Shown here: positions 36,700-49,049 of the stretch, piece after piece
Layout: each line of letters begins with the position of its first letter
How positions within the stretch are numbered: the first letter of the stretch is position 1
Source: Carnegiea gigantea
Taxonomy: Eukaryota; Streptophyta; Magnoliopsida; Caryophyllales; Cactaceae
Assembly (NCBI GenBank): GCA_029747015.1
Contig: JAKOGI010002714.1
Location: 26,971 to 90,970, forward strand
Length of the DNA: 64,000 nucleotides
Direction: 5' to 3'
The notes under the pieces: model-generated
What the model saw: only the letters and a program-made list of their open reading frames with translations
What the model was told of the DNA's origin: nothing
Databases searched by the model: none
Program-made: the position numbers and the translations under genes

Positions 36700-39600
36700 T
36701 TTAAGAGAGGTGTTAAAAACCACCCTAAAATCCAAAAATAAGTTAGGCTTCATTAAAGGAGTCTTAACGAAACACATGCCTAAAGAAGTTGAAGACACAA
36801 GTGAGTTACAGGCATGGGAGATGATGAATTCTGTGATTTGTTCATGGATTTTGAATGTGATTGAGCTGAAACTAAGGTCGAGCATAGCGTTTGTCGACAC
36901 TGCAGAAGCCATGTGGAAGAACTTGGAACAACGCCATGCCATGACTAATGTCCCTAAAGTGCATCGATTAAAGGAGAGCTTGGCCGAACACAAGCAAGTA
37001 GGCATGGAGGTAGTAGACTTCTATGCAAAATTGATGTCTCTGGAGTGAGTTAGAAAGTTAGACACGTGCTCCTCATTGCACATGCTGCAAATGTGAGTGT
37101 GGGATCAATGAAAAATTGGTCAAGATAGCCGAAGAAGAGAAAGCCCATCAAATTTTTGATGGAATTAAACGATGATGTTTACTCAGCTATACGAAGCCAG
37201 ACTTTGGGCTCCAATCGATGCCTTCGCATGATAAAATATTCGACATGGTGTCTTCAGAAGAAAACCATAAAAATTGTATGATAGCTAAGAATGATCTAGG
37301 CTGTTAGGATAGTGCCAGCAGTCAAGGGAAATCCATGCAAACACTATGGCTTAGTAGGCCACAAAGAATCGAGGTGCTATGAAATCATAGGATACCTAAC
37401 CACCGAGGAAACTCAGGGCACGGGGAATGGCTTTGGACGAGGGGAAGCAGTGCATGCCATCACCTCTAATAGCTCGGCGACTACAGGAGCAAGCATGGTG
37501 AGTGCAGCAGCGATACCTGGTTTCACAGCAGAGTAAGGAGTTTAATTGTGTTATGACATTTACTAATAGTTTCTATGTAGCATAGGACCATGCTTCGAGG
37601 AGCCCCAGACCCTGTGTGAACGCGAGATGCTTGTGCACCAGGCTACCCTTTTAGAGTCGAAGGGAGGGTCTTTCTAAATAATGAGGTGCCAGGTTTAAAG
37701 AAGCAAGTGTATGCTGTCAGACTCAATGATTTGTGGCATGAGGAGGTCTTGGTCGTCCATCAAGGGAAGTGATTGCTTTACTCGCAAAGATGTTTAGTTT
37801 TAGTATAGTCTAGAAAATAAAGTAAATGAGCTCTACGGCGTATGTTTTCATGCTAAACAAACTCCATGTCCTTTTTCTCTAAGTGAGATTAAAGCTGCTA
37901 ATATTTTTGAACTCATACGTGCTGATATTTAGGGTGCTTATCATGTGTCGTCTCTTTGTGATGCAAGTTATTTCTTAACAATTGTTGATGATCACAGTAG
38001 GATTGTTTGGGCTTAATTACTTGATGCGAGAAAAGGGAGAAGCTAGTAAATTGCTGCAAAACTTTGCAAGCTTAGAAAGGCTAGTTTGGTAAGGATCTCA
38101 AAACCATTCGTAGCGATAATGGACGCGAGTTTACCCCAATCCCGATGAAAACTTTATATGCCGAAAAAGGGATAGTTCACAAAACAAGTTATGTGGATAC
38201 TCCACAACAAAATGGTAGGGTTGAAAGAAAACATAGACATGTCTTGAATATCGCTAGAGATCTCTGCTTTCATGCCTCTCTACCAATAGAATTTTAGGGG
38301 AATGTGTTCTGACAGTTGCATGCGTGATAAATAAAAGTCCCATAAAGTTGCTTAAAGGCAAGACACCTTCTGAATGCCTTTCTAAGTGCCAGCTTCCTAC
38401 GAAAATTTTCATACTTTTGGGTGTCTATTTTATGCAAAAATAAGGGGCAAGTGATAAGTTTGAATCTCGTAGTTCAAAATGCATTTTTTTGGGTTATCTT
38501 TTTAGGAAGAAAAGGATGAAAATTGTATGACTTGGAGACTAAAGAAATTTTCATAAGTCGAGATGTTATTTTTAATGAAAATATTTTCTCTTTGCACAAC
38601 TAGTGAAGGAACCTTAGAAGAAAGGGGGATTTTCAGACACCAACACAAAATATAGAGATTGAAGTAGAGCCAACAGGCTACGTGCTGGAGCAAGCTGAAG
38701 ATACGGACCAAACCGTAAGCCCAGAACTAGTTGCAGACACAAATGACCCTAAGAGAAAGGTCAGGCCATCCAACGTGACAAAGGCACATGATGCTGGGTT
38801 GACAGGTGAGACACGAGCTAGGCTTGCACCAACTGACCTTGCACGTTGGATAGTGGGAGCATCGTGCCTCAACTAGAAATCGAAACATGGCTTCTTAGGT
38901 AGTCCATATCCCATTGTAAATTATATCACATGCAATAATTTTTCTCCCACTCACCAGAAATTTCTAGCTGCTATTACCGAAATTGTGCAGCGTCCTATGT
39001 GGAGACGATCCGTGGTAGAGGAAATACGTGCACTTGATGAAAATCAGACATGGACAGTCTAAGATTTGCCTCCTAGAAAGAAATCCGTTAGCTGCAAATG
39101 GGTATGTCAATTCAAGTACAAGTCCAAAGGAACAATTAAATGATACAAGGCCTGTTTGGTTATTAGAGGAGAGCATTTAGTAGTAGGGTTTGATTACAAC
39201 AAGACATTTGCTCCCTGAAAAAAATGACAATTGTTCGGGTCTTTCTTTCAGTAGCAGTCACAAAAGGTTGGGAGCTTCATCAGTTGGATGTTAATAATGC
39301 GTTCCTTCATGGAGACTTGCATGAAGAGGTGTATATGAAACCATCACCTAGTTTTTTTGCTAGAGGGTCACAAAAAGTATGCATATTAAGAAAATCGCTT
39401 TATGGGTTAAAGCAAACGCCATGACAATGGTTTGTAAAATTGTCTGAAAAATTGGAAGGTTATAGGTTTGTATGATCTTATTCTTTCTATTCTTTGTTCG
39501 CATATGGGAAAGGTACTGTGTTCTTAGGTGTGTTAATAAATGTGAATAATATTATTTTAATAGGTAATGATTCCTCAACGTGCCAAGAGTCCAAAGATTA

Positions 39601-40218
39601 TTTGAGCCATTGCTTCCGTATTAAAGATCCTGGTCCCTCAATGCATTTTTTGGGTATTGAGGTGGCGCGCAGACCAAAGGGACTCTGTGTCAGCAAAATA
39701 TGCTCTCGAAATAGTCGATGAGTGTGGACTAGTTGGTGGAAAGCCTGTTGGTTCTCTGATAGAAGAAAATCAAAAGTTGGCACTTAGACCTGGTAATCTA
39801 CTTGATGATGCTATACAATATCGGCGGCTAATTGGCCGACTCATTTACCTAACCATTACTCACCCAGAGCTTTCTTATGCAGTTCACGTGCTCTTTCAAT
39901 TTATACAGAACCCTCGGGTCAAGCACTTCCAAGCTGCCCAACGAGTATTATGGCCCCTTAAAGGTAATCCAGGCATGGTGTTTTGTTACTAGCAGACAGT
40001 CATGTCCATATATATGCCTATGGTGACCCTAATTAAGGGATATGTCCTCTTACACGAAGATCTTTGACTGGATATTTTGTAACTATTGGAGGGTCAACCA
40101 TTTCTTAGAAGACTAAGAAACAATGCATTATCTCTCATTCTTCGACTGAGGCTGAATATCGTTCTATGGAAGCTACTATAAGTGAATTTATTTAGCTCAA
40201 AGTCTCTATTGGCCTTTT
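36700..40218 (+). pseudogene. Copia gag-pol, first part, up to the CACTA insertion
   Basis: Gag runs from 36710 to 37048 (SELQAWEMMNSVICSWILNV, then AMWKNLEQRH). A zinc knuckle at about 37334-37375 reads CKHYGLVGHKESRC; the second cysteine of CX2CX4HX4C is tyrosine, so it is damaged. Integrase from ~37845 shows ASYFLTIVDDHSRIVWA, SDNGREF near 38116 and [13 protein letters not shown] near 38210, so the DDE residues can still be read through stops. Reverse transcriptase begins near 39000 (LDENQTWTV), then [20 protein letters not shown]. The catalytic YVDD reads N-V-N-N near 39545, which would abolish activity. RNase H begins with SHSSTEAEYRSMEATISEFI and is cut at 40221 by the CACTA. Many stops and frameshifts. 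Confidence 0.92.
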
Positions 40219-40221
40219 CAA
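40219..40221. repeat. Target-site duplication CAA, left copy
   Basis: CAA here and at 57483-57485 flanks the CACTA. Three-base duplications are the rule for this superfamily. Deleting the element and one CAA rejoins the RNase H region. Confidence 0.9.
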
Positions 40222-40390
40222 CACTACAAAAAATAATGTATCCTCCCGCATTTTCTCCGCTACACTTGATGAAGTGTGGAGAGGAAAAAATGTTAAATTT
40301 GATAGTTTTCTCGACTCCACATTTAGTAAGTGTGAGGAAGTCATAAACATTTTCCTATACTTATCAGTTGTGGAGAATTAAAACTTTTTC
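40222..40390 (+). repeat. 5' TIR and subterminal repeats of the 17.3 kb CACTA
   Basis: After the CACTACAAAAAA terminus, motifs ACTTGATGAAGTGTGGAG, ACATTTAGTAAGTGTGAG and ACTTATCAGTTGTGGAG recur about every 50-60 bp. Related motifs in both orientations appear at the 3' end. In En/Spm such motifs bind the TNPA protein. Confidence 0.88.
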
Positions 40391-42240
40391 ATATATATAT
40401 ATATATAAACTTATTAATTAATTAGCTTGCAAATTCTAGGGTTTTTTTATAAATACTAAAAATATTTGAACATTGATTTAATTAAGTATAAACTTATTAA
40501 TATGTAGTCAAAAAGAATAAAACAATACAATCAAAAATTAAAACACTTCGGTCTTTACTATGCCAATTTGGGCACCCCCAAAAATAAAAATTGTTTTGAT
40601 TTCCCGGCTTCCTCCAAAAAAAAAGGACATTGCCCTCCTTCCCCGTCATTTATCCACGCGCAGGAACCCTAAGTAGCTCTGTGCATTTTTTTCTTGATTT
40701 CTTGTAGCGATATTGATAAATTATCATTGAATTGAATCGAACAGCAATGTTCAATTGAAGAGGCATGAAAATTGAATAGAATATGGGCATTGATTTAAAG
40801 AATCTGCATGTTATGTGATTCATTCGTCGGAATAGCGAGGTAAGCAAATCCCCCAAAAATCTCTTCCGTTTTCATCTTCACGATTCTATCGCGTTGAATT
40901 CTCAATTATTTGGTGCCCTAATCGAATTGCAGAAGTTTGTGATTCACTTTCCATGAAAATCTAGCGCCTTCTTCATCTGGATTCATCTTAATTAGGTAAA
41001 CTACTGCAAGGATTCATATCTCTTAAGTTGAGTGCTACATGATTGATCGAAAATTCACTTGTAATCCTTTTAAACTACTGAATTATGTGCCTCTATCATT
41101 TAAATTCATCAACTAATTTCAACAAACCCTAAAATATTTTGATTCTTGGATGACAGCCTTGAAACAATAGCAATTGCTTCTCAATATCAACTCAAACCAT
41201 CTAGGTAAAGAAGAAGTTGGTGTTCAAGGCCTGGAATTAATCCATTTGTAGCATATCTCCCTCAGAATCAATTCCTCCAGTTTTGTGTCTAGATTCGATC
41301 AGGTATGGTCTGCTCTATATGAATGTATTTAATTTTTATCTCACTGCATTGTCTATCATATTTATTTTCAATGTAATAAGTTGATTGCAATGAGTTATTA
41401 TTGAACTAATCTACTGTGCAAAAGGGAATTGGATTACGAGATTGTGATACATATTTATTGTCAGTTCGTTTTATTCTATTGTTGATTGGAACCCTTCTGG
41501 TTGTTCCCGATGAAGAATTTGGCTGATTTGCAATGAGTTGAGTGTCTTCCAGTGTGATAAAGGCTAAATTTGATTACAAGAACATGCTATAACTAGAGAG
41601 CTACTCTTTTAGGTTGATTTATTTGCATATTTTCTTAGGCACTTTTCACATGGATAGGCTAGACTTGCCATATTGAGCTATCATGATGAGATTAAGACTT
41701 ATCATATCATACATACCAACTGAGCTGCCCAATAACATTCTCATGTGCAATGTTACCTTCTTATTTTGGTTAATTGGTCATTGCCATTTGTTGTTTCCAG
41801 CATTGTTAAAGGGTACTTTATATGGAGGTTGCATTTGGCAATTTTTCTAGTATGTTGGATAGTGCAGTTAGTTTGATTCTTTATCTTATTGCTTTGCCTG
41901 GTTTTTCCACTTTGTTGCTCTGGTCTAGCCTTATGTGTTGTTTTACCTGTTTTTGTTTTCTTCAATTTAGCACTATGTGGGGTTTCACCTATTCACAACT
42001 ACAGGGCATTTTTTATTGTACATGACAATGTGTGTTTTAATTTTTTCCGAGGGGGAGGGACACATATTTTAGGGGTTCATGTTAAGAGATCTTGTAACTT
42101 CGAAGACTACAGTAGGGAAGTTCATGGCTCCAGAAGAAGCCAAATGCCTAACTTTGTCAGAAAAGACATACATAAGAAAATGATGAAGACTAAAAAATTC
42201 TTTTGTCCTAAATTCATTTGTTTTTCTTCGGTGGTTATCA
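40391..42240 (+). other. 5' region of the 17.3 kb CACTA, no recognised gene
   Basis: Looks like leader and intron sequence with several apparent splice acceptors. A short open stretch near 42050-42200 ([20 protein letters not shown]) is coding-like but unrecognised. TNPD would be expected in this part of an autonomous element and is not seen. Confidence 0.4.
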
Positions 42241-42263
42241 TAGATGCATGTGAGTGAGGGGTT

Positions 42264-42325
<62 letters not shown>

Positions 42326-42388
42326 TATGTATGTATGTATGTATGTATATGTATGTATGTATATATGTATATGTATGTATATGTATAT

Positions 42389-42445
<57 letters not shown>
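42264..42445. repeat. TA/TATG microsatellite
   Basis: Nearly pure (TA)n with TATG interruptions. Open frames of Ile/Tyr are artefacts. Confidence 0.97.
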
Positions 42446-42446
<1 letters not shown>

Positions 42447-42944
42447 TGTATGTATAAATGTGAACCTTTCTTGAGGCGTGAACTCCTTTTCTTGGTATGA
42501 ACTTTTAATCTCACCGTTAGGTCTAAAATGAACAGCGTAGATTTATCCTTGAGTTTCAGAAGTTGCGCGTGATTTTCAGGTAACTCTCCTTGAATTTCAA
42601 AAGTTTCACGTGATTTTTAGGCAACTCGAGTCCTTGTGCGTAATAATCATGTGATTTATCCTTCTCGATTTATGGACTTCTTGGCTTACATCTCAACACA
42701 GACGATTGTTGTAAAACTCCTATTACTGGTGTCGCTCTTCTCCAGCACCCCAAAACAACTTCTATCCTCTTCTTAGTACTCTCTTTCTCAGCTTATGGTT
42801 CCAATTGACCTTGTCGGTTTTATGTTTCCTTTTCAATGTTTTAAAATTTTTTTATTTGCATAACTTCTGATCCAAAATAACTTATGGCTTTATGCTTCCA
42901 GCATAACAACATCCAACATGAATGAAGGGCTTTGCTCCACTAAT

Positions 42945-43400
42945 GCTTAAAAGTCCACAATACATAAAGCATATTTAGCTAGTGTATGATTAACAACATT
43001 GATCTCACTACTAATATGATCAATATGAAAGAAATTCAACAAACAATGTTTATATTTAGTATCTCTGATCAAGATGTCAAACTTAATGGCAATGACCTTG
43101 TCTGCCTTCATAGCTTCTGCAACCAAATGCAATCATCCTTGAACCAAGCCCAAACACTCCTAGATCTCTTGTCCATTGTAGCGCACACCTCAAGGCCAAT
43201 ACTTCAGCTACTTCTAGATCAACAATGCACTCAACTTTCTTGGAAAAACAAGCTGTAATAGAACCCTTCATCACGAATTATGACTCCAACGCTAGCACAT
43301 CTCCCATTCTTGTCACTTTCAACATTTCAATTCACCTTGTAGTGCCCTACAAGGGGTTTCTTTGAATTATGTCTTCAATTGACTTTCTTCCTCCCTAGTA
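42945..43400 (-). pseudogene. RNase H-like (RVT_3) fragment from a plant LINE or related gene
   Basis: Minus strand, starting near 43400: GHYKVNWNV, then VGVIIRD, then DLEVAEVLALRCALQWTRDL. After a frameshift near 43120 it continues LVAEAMKADK, then SSEINVVNHTLAKYALCIVD. The W-K-x-N-x-D-G-A start, E-A-x-A-L-R and V-N-x-x-A-H-x-L-A-K-x-A elements are typical of plant RVT_3 domains, which occur at the end of LINE ORF2 and in stand-alone proteins. The first catalytic aspartate position reads as N. No reverse transcriptase is nearby, so this is an isolated fragment, presumably carried into the CACTA. Confidence 0.82.
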
Positions 43401-44324
43401 AATGTTGGTCAGCTTCATTAGCCTTCCAAATTTCTTTAAGTTATGCAGTAGCTTTAGCTTTAACTAAGGCTGCTCACTTGAATATGTTCAAATTGGAATA
43501 ATCAGAATGAGAAGAAAATGACCCATAAAGCATGAAGGTTGTAGGTTGTGATATATCATTCGCTCTCATTCCCATTTGGCATTAATTCACCCATTTTCTA
43601 GATGCATCTTGGCTCATGTATTAAATGATGTATTATGTTAAATTGCGAGCTCCTATAAGCATATGTGAGTTAGTTACATTGGTTCATGTAAGCATGTATA
43701 TGGGCCAACCCTCTGGTTAAGTAATAATTTGCATATGGTTTGAGTTCATGTGATGTCGGTGTGTAACCCCCATGCTCCGGATGTGTAATTCGTTGAGTTG
43801 TACCTTTTATTTTTTATTTAAAATTTTGTAATTTAAGTGCTCCAGGCATGTGGCCCATAGGGTTGTGGTCTCCAGCATGTAGCCGTCGAGTTTGTTCAGG
43901 TTCGCATGTTATGTTTTACTATGTAGGTACGAATTGTAAGGCTTTAAGCCTGGATTACGGTCAGTTTTTGATGAAACTCTACCCATTTCGTTCCAGAAAT
44001 TTTAAGAATCGCGAACACTTCTAGCCTAGGAGGCAAAGTCATGGCAAGTACTTATTGTGTATTTTGTGCTATCACGAAAACTTGAGTCCTAATCTAGATT
44101 ATCTCTTGCAAGTAACTCAGCAAAGAACTGATGAAGGCAAAGAAAACATACAGGTGCAAATAAAACATCCACCCTTCCATTTAAATGTTATTGATTTATC
44201 TTGGGCGTGAGGAATTTCTGATTTTATTCAAGATTTAATTGAATGTTTTCTTATAAGGAGCAATGTCTTGGACTTTCCCTTTGCTAGTTCTTATACAATC
44301 ATATCAATATCTGACTATCAGTTT

Positions 44325-46534
44325 TATTTAGCCGAATTCCCTTGATGGAGTTAACAAGTCCTATACAACTAAAATAAGCAAGGAACATGTTGGTGTGACA
44401 AATGGGATGAAAAATTTTGCGACATTAGGTGATGGAACTATAAATCAAGTGAGTCCTTATTTTGTGCACATAAATCATACGTTTATGGTCTAATGTAAAT
44501 GCTTTGCATAATTAGTTATTCATTGCGGAAGTTTGGTATCATATTGTAATTTATTTTTAGGTGGATGATCAAAACACACCTATCAGGGAAAATACAAATA
44601 CTTTTCAGCACTCAAAGCAACCAAACATTGTTAGCGGGCTTAATTTTGACAAAAGAGTTTAGGTCAGAGGATTTACAGATCTTGCAGTGCTTGCTTGAAA
44701 GTTAAATATTTCTAGTGCCTATTATTTGGCTAATTGATATCATTTGGAAAATATTTGACTATTGTTGTCATTTAGTTGAACTACATCCAAGGAGTTCATA
44801 AGGGTCCTAGCTTGACTTCCATGACTCCATCAATTTCAAAGGAAGCTAATTCTCATTGAGTTGTTAATCCCTTAGGAATAAAAGGGTAGACTGAACAACA
44901 AAAAACCATCTGCGATAACTGAAGTGACTTTTTTACCCCAATATGATATTTGTTAAATTGGAATGTAGATTGTTCTAACTCATTTGCCTCTTTTTATGAA
45001 CACGGTAATCCCTTGACATATGGGGTTTCTAAAGATGATTGTCATAGATTTGTGGGACGTGCATGCAATCAACAAGCACAAAATCCACCCAATGCACAAA
45101 AAAGGGAAGAGGTAGATACTTCTAATTGCCAGCCAAGCACCAATTTGGCGAAAAAGCATTCTGATAAGTGCTCAATATGTAGATCATTTTAGGGCTATTT
45201 TGTATCGTTTTTAGAAGAATATTGTGCTTTAAGTTATTATTTACACTCCTATTCTCGATTTATGCTTGGCTATGGTTCTTTTCTGTGTTTTGTAGGTTTT
45301 GGACCTTTTTGACTTTGTTTTGACCCACAAATGAGTATATTTTGACTCCCCATTGATGCCCCTGAGTTGTCATGCTCGTGGAAAGAAGGAAGAATAGAAG
45401 AACACCAAGGCAGCGGACACCACGTTCGGTCTGTGGTGAAGGCCACGGTCCGTGGTGTCTTTATTTTCCCGCGAGGCTTTTTGTTTCCTCGTGACTTTTC
45501 GACTTCCTGGAAGTTTTAATTCCATTAAGTCTCGTAGCTCTTCGGCTTCCAAGACTTTCACTATAAAGAGGGCTCTTCTCTTCTCATTTCCACACATCCA
45601 ACATCCATCATTCTCGCATTTCCATTTTCTTCTCTTAGATTAGTTTAGATTAGATTAGAAGGAGAGAGAGTGAGTTGAAGTGAAGATATCTAAGGATTCC
45701 ACCCCGAGTTTGCACAATGGTTCAAGCGTAATTTTTAGCTGAGCAATTCTTCTCTCTTCTCTTCTCTTTTCCTCTTTAGATTTATCATTTTAGAGTAGTT
45801 AGTTTGTTAATCTTTTATCATGTCAGAGTAGTATTCATCAGTCTAGGAATTTAGTAGTTTGTAGAATTGTTATTGGATCATGTTTTAGTTTATAGAATTG
45901 TGCTTATTTCATGATTGGTTTGATTTCGTTCTATCAAGTGCTATTCGTGTTATTGGTGGATTTTTAGCCAAAATTTGCTTGCACACTTGAAACAATTGAG
46001 TGAACATTCGAAAGACAATACTTGGTTGTTAAACTACTTGAATAGACTTAGCATAACTTCGTCTCGAAAGAGAGATTTATGTGTTAGGAAGGATATTAAG
46101 TAATCGAAAATATTAAACTTGGATTAAGTAAAATTAGCTTGAAAGAGAAACATTTGCTTAGTTTAGGCAAATTTAGTTAGTTTCGCAAGATTAGACAGAA
46201 TTTCTATATAGATTGCCATTACTCGAAATTAACCAATTAGAGAAAGCCACATGTTTATCATTTTGATTCAGTTCCCTTTCATAACTACAAAAATTCCTAG
46301 GCGTTTTTCCAATATTTGATTTAGAAAAGTTTATTTGCAGTTGTTAATTCGAAACCATTTGAATTTGAATTCGCTTAGCATATCTTGAGGGATTATAACC
46401 CATTAGTTTCACCTAATTTGTATGGGATCGACCTTGAACAGCTACAACGCCACAGTGTGCTTACGGGCCTATCAAATTCAAATAAGGCACTATATAATCA
46501 GAAGTATATTCAAAATCAATCTTTGTTGGATCAG
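44325..46534 (+). pseudogene. CACTA second gene (TNPA-position), copy 1, split by a solo LTR
   Basis: Exon-like blocks: 44340-44452 (ending at an apparent GT donor), about 44563-44660, about 44777-44890, and a longer block from ~44955. The last block runs NWNVDCSNSFASFYEHGNPL to NCQPSTNLAKKHS at 45161. There the LTR inserted. Skipping the LTR and one TSD copy, the same frame continues at 46480 as NKALYNQKYIQNQSLLDQ and ends at a GTAAAT donor at 46535. The continuous frame across the insertion site shows it was an exon. The first three blocks match the minus-strand CACTA. The family is not recognised; a DNA-binding partner of TNPD is inferred only from position. Confidence 0.7.
45162..46474 (+). 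repeat. Solo LTR of the nested gypsy family
   Basis: 1313 bp, starts TGATAAGTGCTCAATATG and ends ACGGGCCTATCA. It is highly similar to LTRs at 47587-48899 and 54122-55432. Flanks are CATTC (45157-45161) and AATTC (46475-46479), a TSD with one changed base. It lies in the same site as the complete element in unit 2. Confidence 0.93.
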
Positions 46535-46643
46535 GTAAATAATCATAGGAAGATTTTATTCACTCTAACTTTTGGTTTACTTTTAGTGCTCATGTATCAA
46601 TATAGGTTTCTACCTTTTTCTTATTCGAGTATCCTCACCAAAT

Positions 46644-47586
46644 GATTTAATTGAATGTTTTCTTATAAGGAGCAATGTCTTGGACATTCCCTTTGCTAGT
46701 TCTTATACAATCATATCAATATCTGACTATCAGTTTTATTTAGCCGAATTCCCTTGAAGGTGTTAACAAGTCCTATACAACTCAAATCAGCAAGGAACGT
46801 GTTGGTGTGACAAATGGGATGAAAAATTTTGCGACATTAGGTGATGGAACTTTAAATCAAGTGAGTCCTTATTTTGTACACATAAATCACATCGTTATGG
46901 TCTAATGTAAATGCTTTGCATAGTTGGTTATTCGTTGATGAAGTTTTGCATCATATTGTAATTTATTTTTAGGTAGACAATCAAAACACACATATCAGGG
47001 AAAATACAAATACTTCTCGGTACTCAAAGCAACCAAACATTGTTAGAAGGCTTAATTTTGACAAAAGAGTTCAGGTCAGAGGATTTACAGATCGAGCAGC
47101 ACTTACTTGAAAGATAAATATTTCTAGTGCCTATTATTTGGCTAATTGATATTATTTGGAAAATATTTGACTATTGTTTTCATTTAGTTGAACTACATCC
47201 AAGGAGTTTGCAAGGGTCCTAGCTTGACTTCCATGACTCCATCAATTTCAAAGGAAGCTAATTCTCATCGAATTGTTAATCCCTTAGGAATAAAAGGGCA
47301 GACTGAACCCCCAAAAAAAAAAAAAAAAAAAAAACTGTGACAACTGAAGTGAGGTTTTTTCCCTAATATGATATTTGTTAAATTGGAATGTAGATTGTTC
47401 TAACTCATTTGCCTCTTTTTATGAACATGGTAATCCCTTAACATATAGGGCTTCTGAAGATGATTGTCGTAGATTTGTGGGAAGTGCATGCAATCAACAA
47501 GCATAAAATCCACCCAATGCACAAAAAAGGAAAGAGGTAGATACTTCTAATTGTCAGCCAAGCACCAATTTGGCCAAAAAGCATTC
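46644..47586 (+). repeat. Tandem duplication unit 2, part A
   Basis: Second copy of 44232-45161, with point differences and a long A run (about 47313-47333) where the first copy has a short one. It ends in CATTC at 47582-47586, the left TSD of the complete gypsy. The second-gene exons in it carry different stops from copy 1. Confidence 0.92.
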
Positions 47587-48899
47587 TGATAAGTGCTCAA
47601 TATGTACATCATTTTAGGATTATTTTGTGTCGTTTTTAGGAGAATATTGTGCTTTAAGATATTATTTACACTCCCATTCTCGATTTATGCTTGGGTATGG
47701 TGCTTTTTTGTATTTTGCAGGTTTTAGACCTTTTTGCCCTCATTTTAACCCACAAATGAGTATATTTTGACTCCCCATAGATGCCCCTGAGTTGTCATGC
47801 CCGTGGAAAGAAGGAAGAACAGAAGAACACCGAGGCAGCGGACACCACGTTCAGTCCGTGGTGAAGGCCACAGTCCATGGTGAAGGCCACAGTCCGTGGT
47901 ATCTTTATTTTTTCGTGAGGCTTTTTGTTTCCTCATAACTTTTCAACTTCCTGGCAGTTTTAATTCCATTAAGTCACGTGGCTCTTCAGCTTTCAGGACT
48001 TTTACTATAAAAAGGGCTCTTCTCTTCTCATTTCCACACATCCAACACCCATCATTCTCTCATTTCCATTTTTCTTCTCTTAGATTAGTTTAGATTAGAT
48101 TAGAAGGAAAGATAGTGAGTTGAACTGAAGATTTTAAGGATTCCACCCCCGGGTTTGCACAACAGTTCAAGCGCGATTTTTGAATGAATAATTCTTCTCC
48201 CTTCTCTTCTCTTTTCCTCTTTAGATTTATCATTTTAGAGTAGTTAGTTTGTTAATCTTTTATAATGTCTAAGTAGTTTTCTTTAATCTAGGAATTTAGT
48301 AGTTTGTAGAATTGTTATTGGATCACGTTTTAGTTTATAGAATTATGCTTATTTCATGATTGGTTTGATTTCATTCTATTGTTAGTGGATTTTTGCCCAA
48401 AATTTGCTTGCACACTTGAAACAATCAAGTGAACATTTGAAAGATAATATTTGATTATTGGACTACTTGAGTAGATTTAGCATGACTTTGTCTCGAAAGA
48501 GGGATTTATGTATTAAGAGGGCTATTAAGTAATCGAAAGAATTAAACTTAGATTAAGTCAAATTAGCTTGAAAGAGCGATGCTTGCTTAGTTTAGGCAAA
48601 TTTAGTTGGTTTCGAAAGAATAGACTGAATTTCTGTATAGATTACAATTCCTCGAAATTAAGCAATTAGAAAAAGGCACATATTTATCATTTTGATTCAA
48701 TTCCCTTCCATAACTACGAAACTTCATAGGCTTTCAATATTTGATTTAGAAAATTTTATTTGAAGTTGTTAATTTGAAACCATTTGAATTTGGATTCGCT
48801 TAGCATATCTTGAGGGATTATAATCCAATAGTTTCACCTAATCTCTGTGGGATCGACCTTGAACAGCTACAATGCCATCGTGCGCTTGCGGGCCTATCA
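47587..48899 (+). repeat. 5' LTR of the nested gypsy element
   Basis: Starts TGATAAGTGCTC, ends GGGCCTATCA. Near 48010 a TATAAAAAGGGC box fits a promoter (ACTATAAAAAGGGCTCTTC). A short duplicated phrase near 47855-47900 (GTGAAGGCCACAGTCC) distinguishes it from the other copies. Confidence 0.94.
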
Positions 48900-48904
48900 A
48901 TTTT

Positions 48905-48922
48905 TGGTGCCATTGCCAGGGA
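48905..48922 (+). promoter_or_regulatory. Primer binding site, Asp-tRNA type
   Basis: TGGTGCCATTGCCAGGGA is close to TGGCGCCGTTGCCGGGGA, the primer site usual for plant Athila-type and related gypsy elements. The changes are three C/G to T/A transitions. Confidence 0.85.
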
Positions 48923-49049
48923 TTACTGTTGAATATTGGGTTTTTCCTGATGGATTTGACTAAGCATTTTGTTCTTCTTTGGAAAAAAAAACTAAAAACC
49001 TTTTAAAAAAATAAAAAGAAGAGAAAACAATAGCAATTTTCCATTTCCC

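Larger units (their letters stand above)
44232..46643 (+). repeat. Tandem duplication inside the CACTA, unit 1
   Basis: Unit 1 is made of part A (44232-45161), a gypsy solo LTR (45162-46474) and part B (46475-46643). Unit 2 starts at 46644 with the same A, then a complete gypsy element instead of the solo LTR, and ends with B at 55601. Each junction carries the 9-base word GATTTAATT (44232-44240, 46644-46652, 55602-55610). Confidence 0.92.

Noticed and set aside
36256..36741. A 161-residue open frame
   Set aside because: It runs from inside the hAT-like element across its right end and the rest of the LTR into copia sequence, so it is a chance frame spanning three unrelated sequences.
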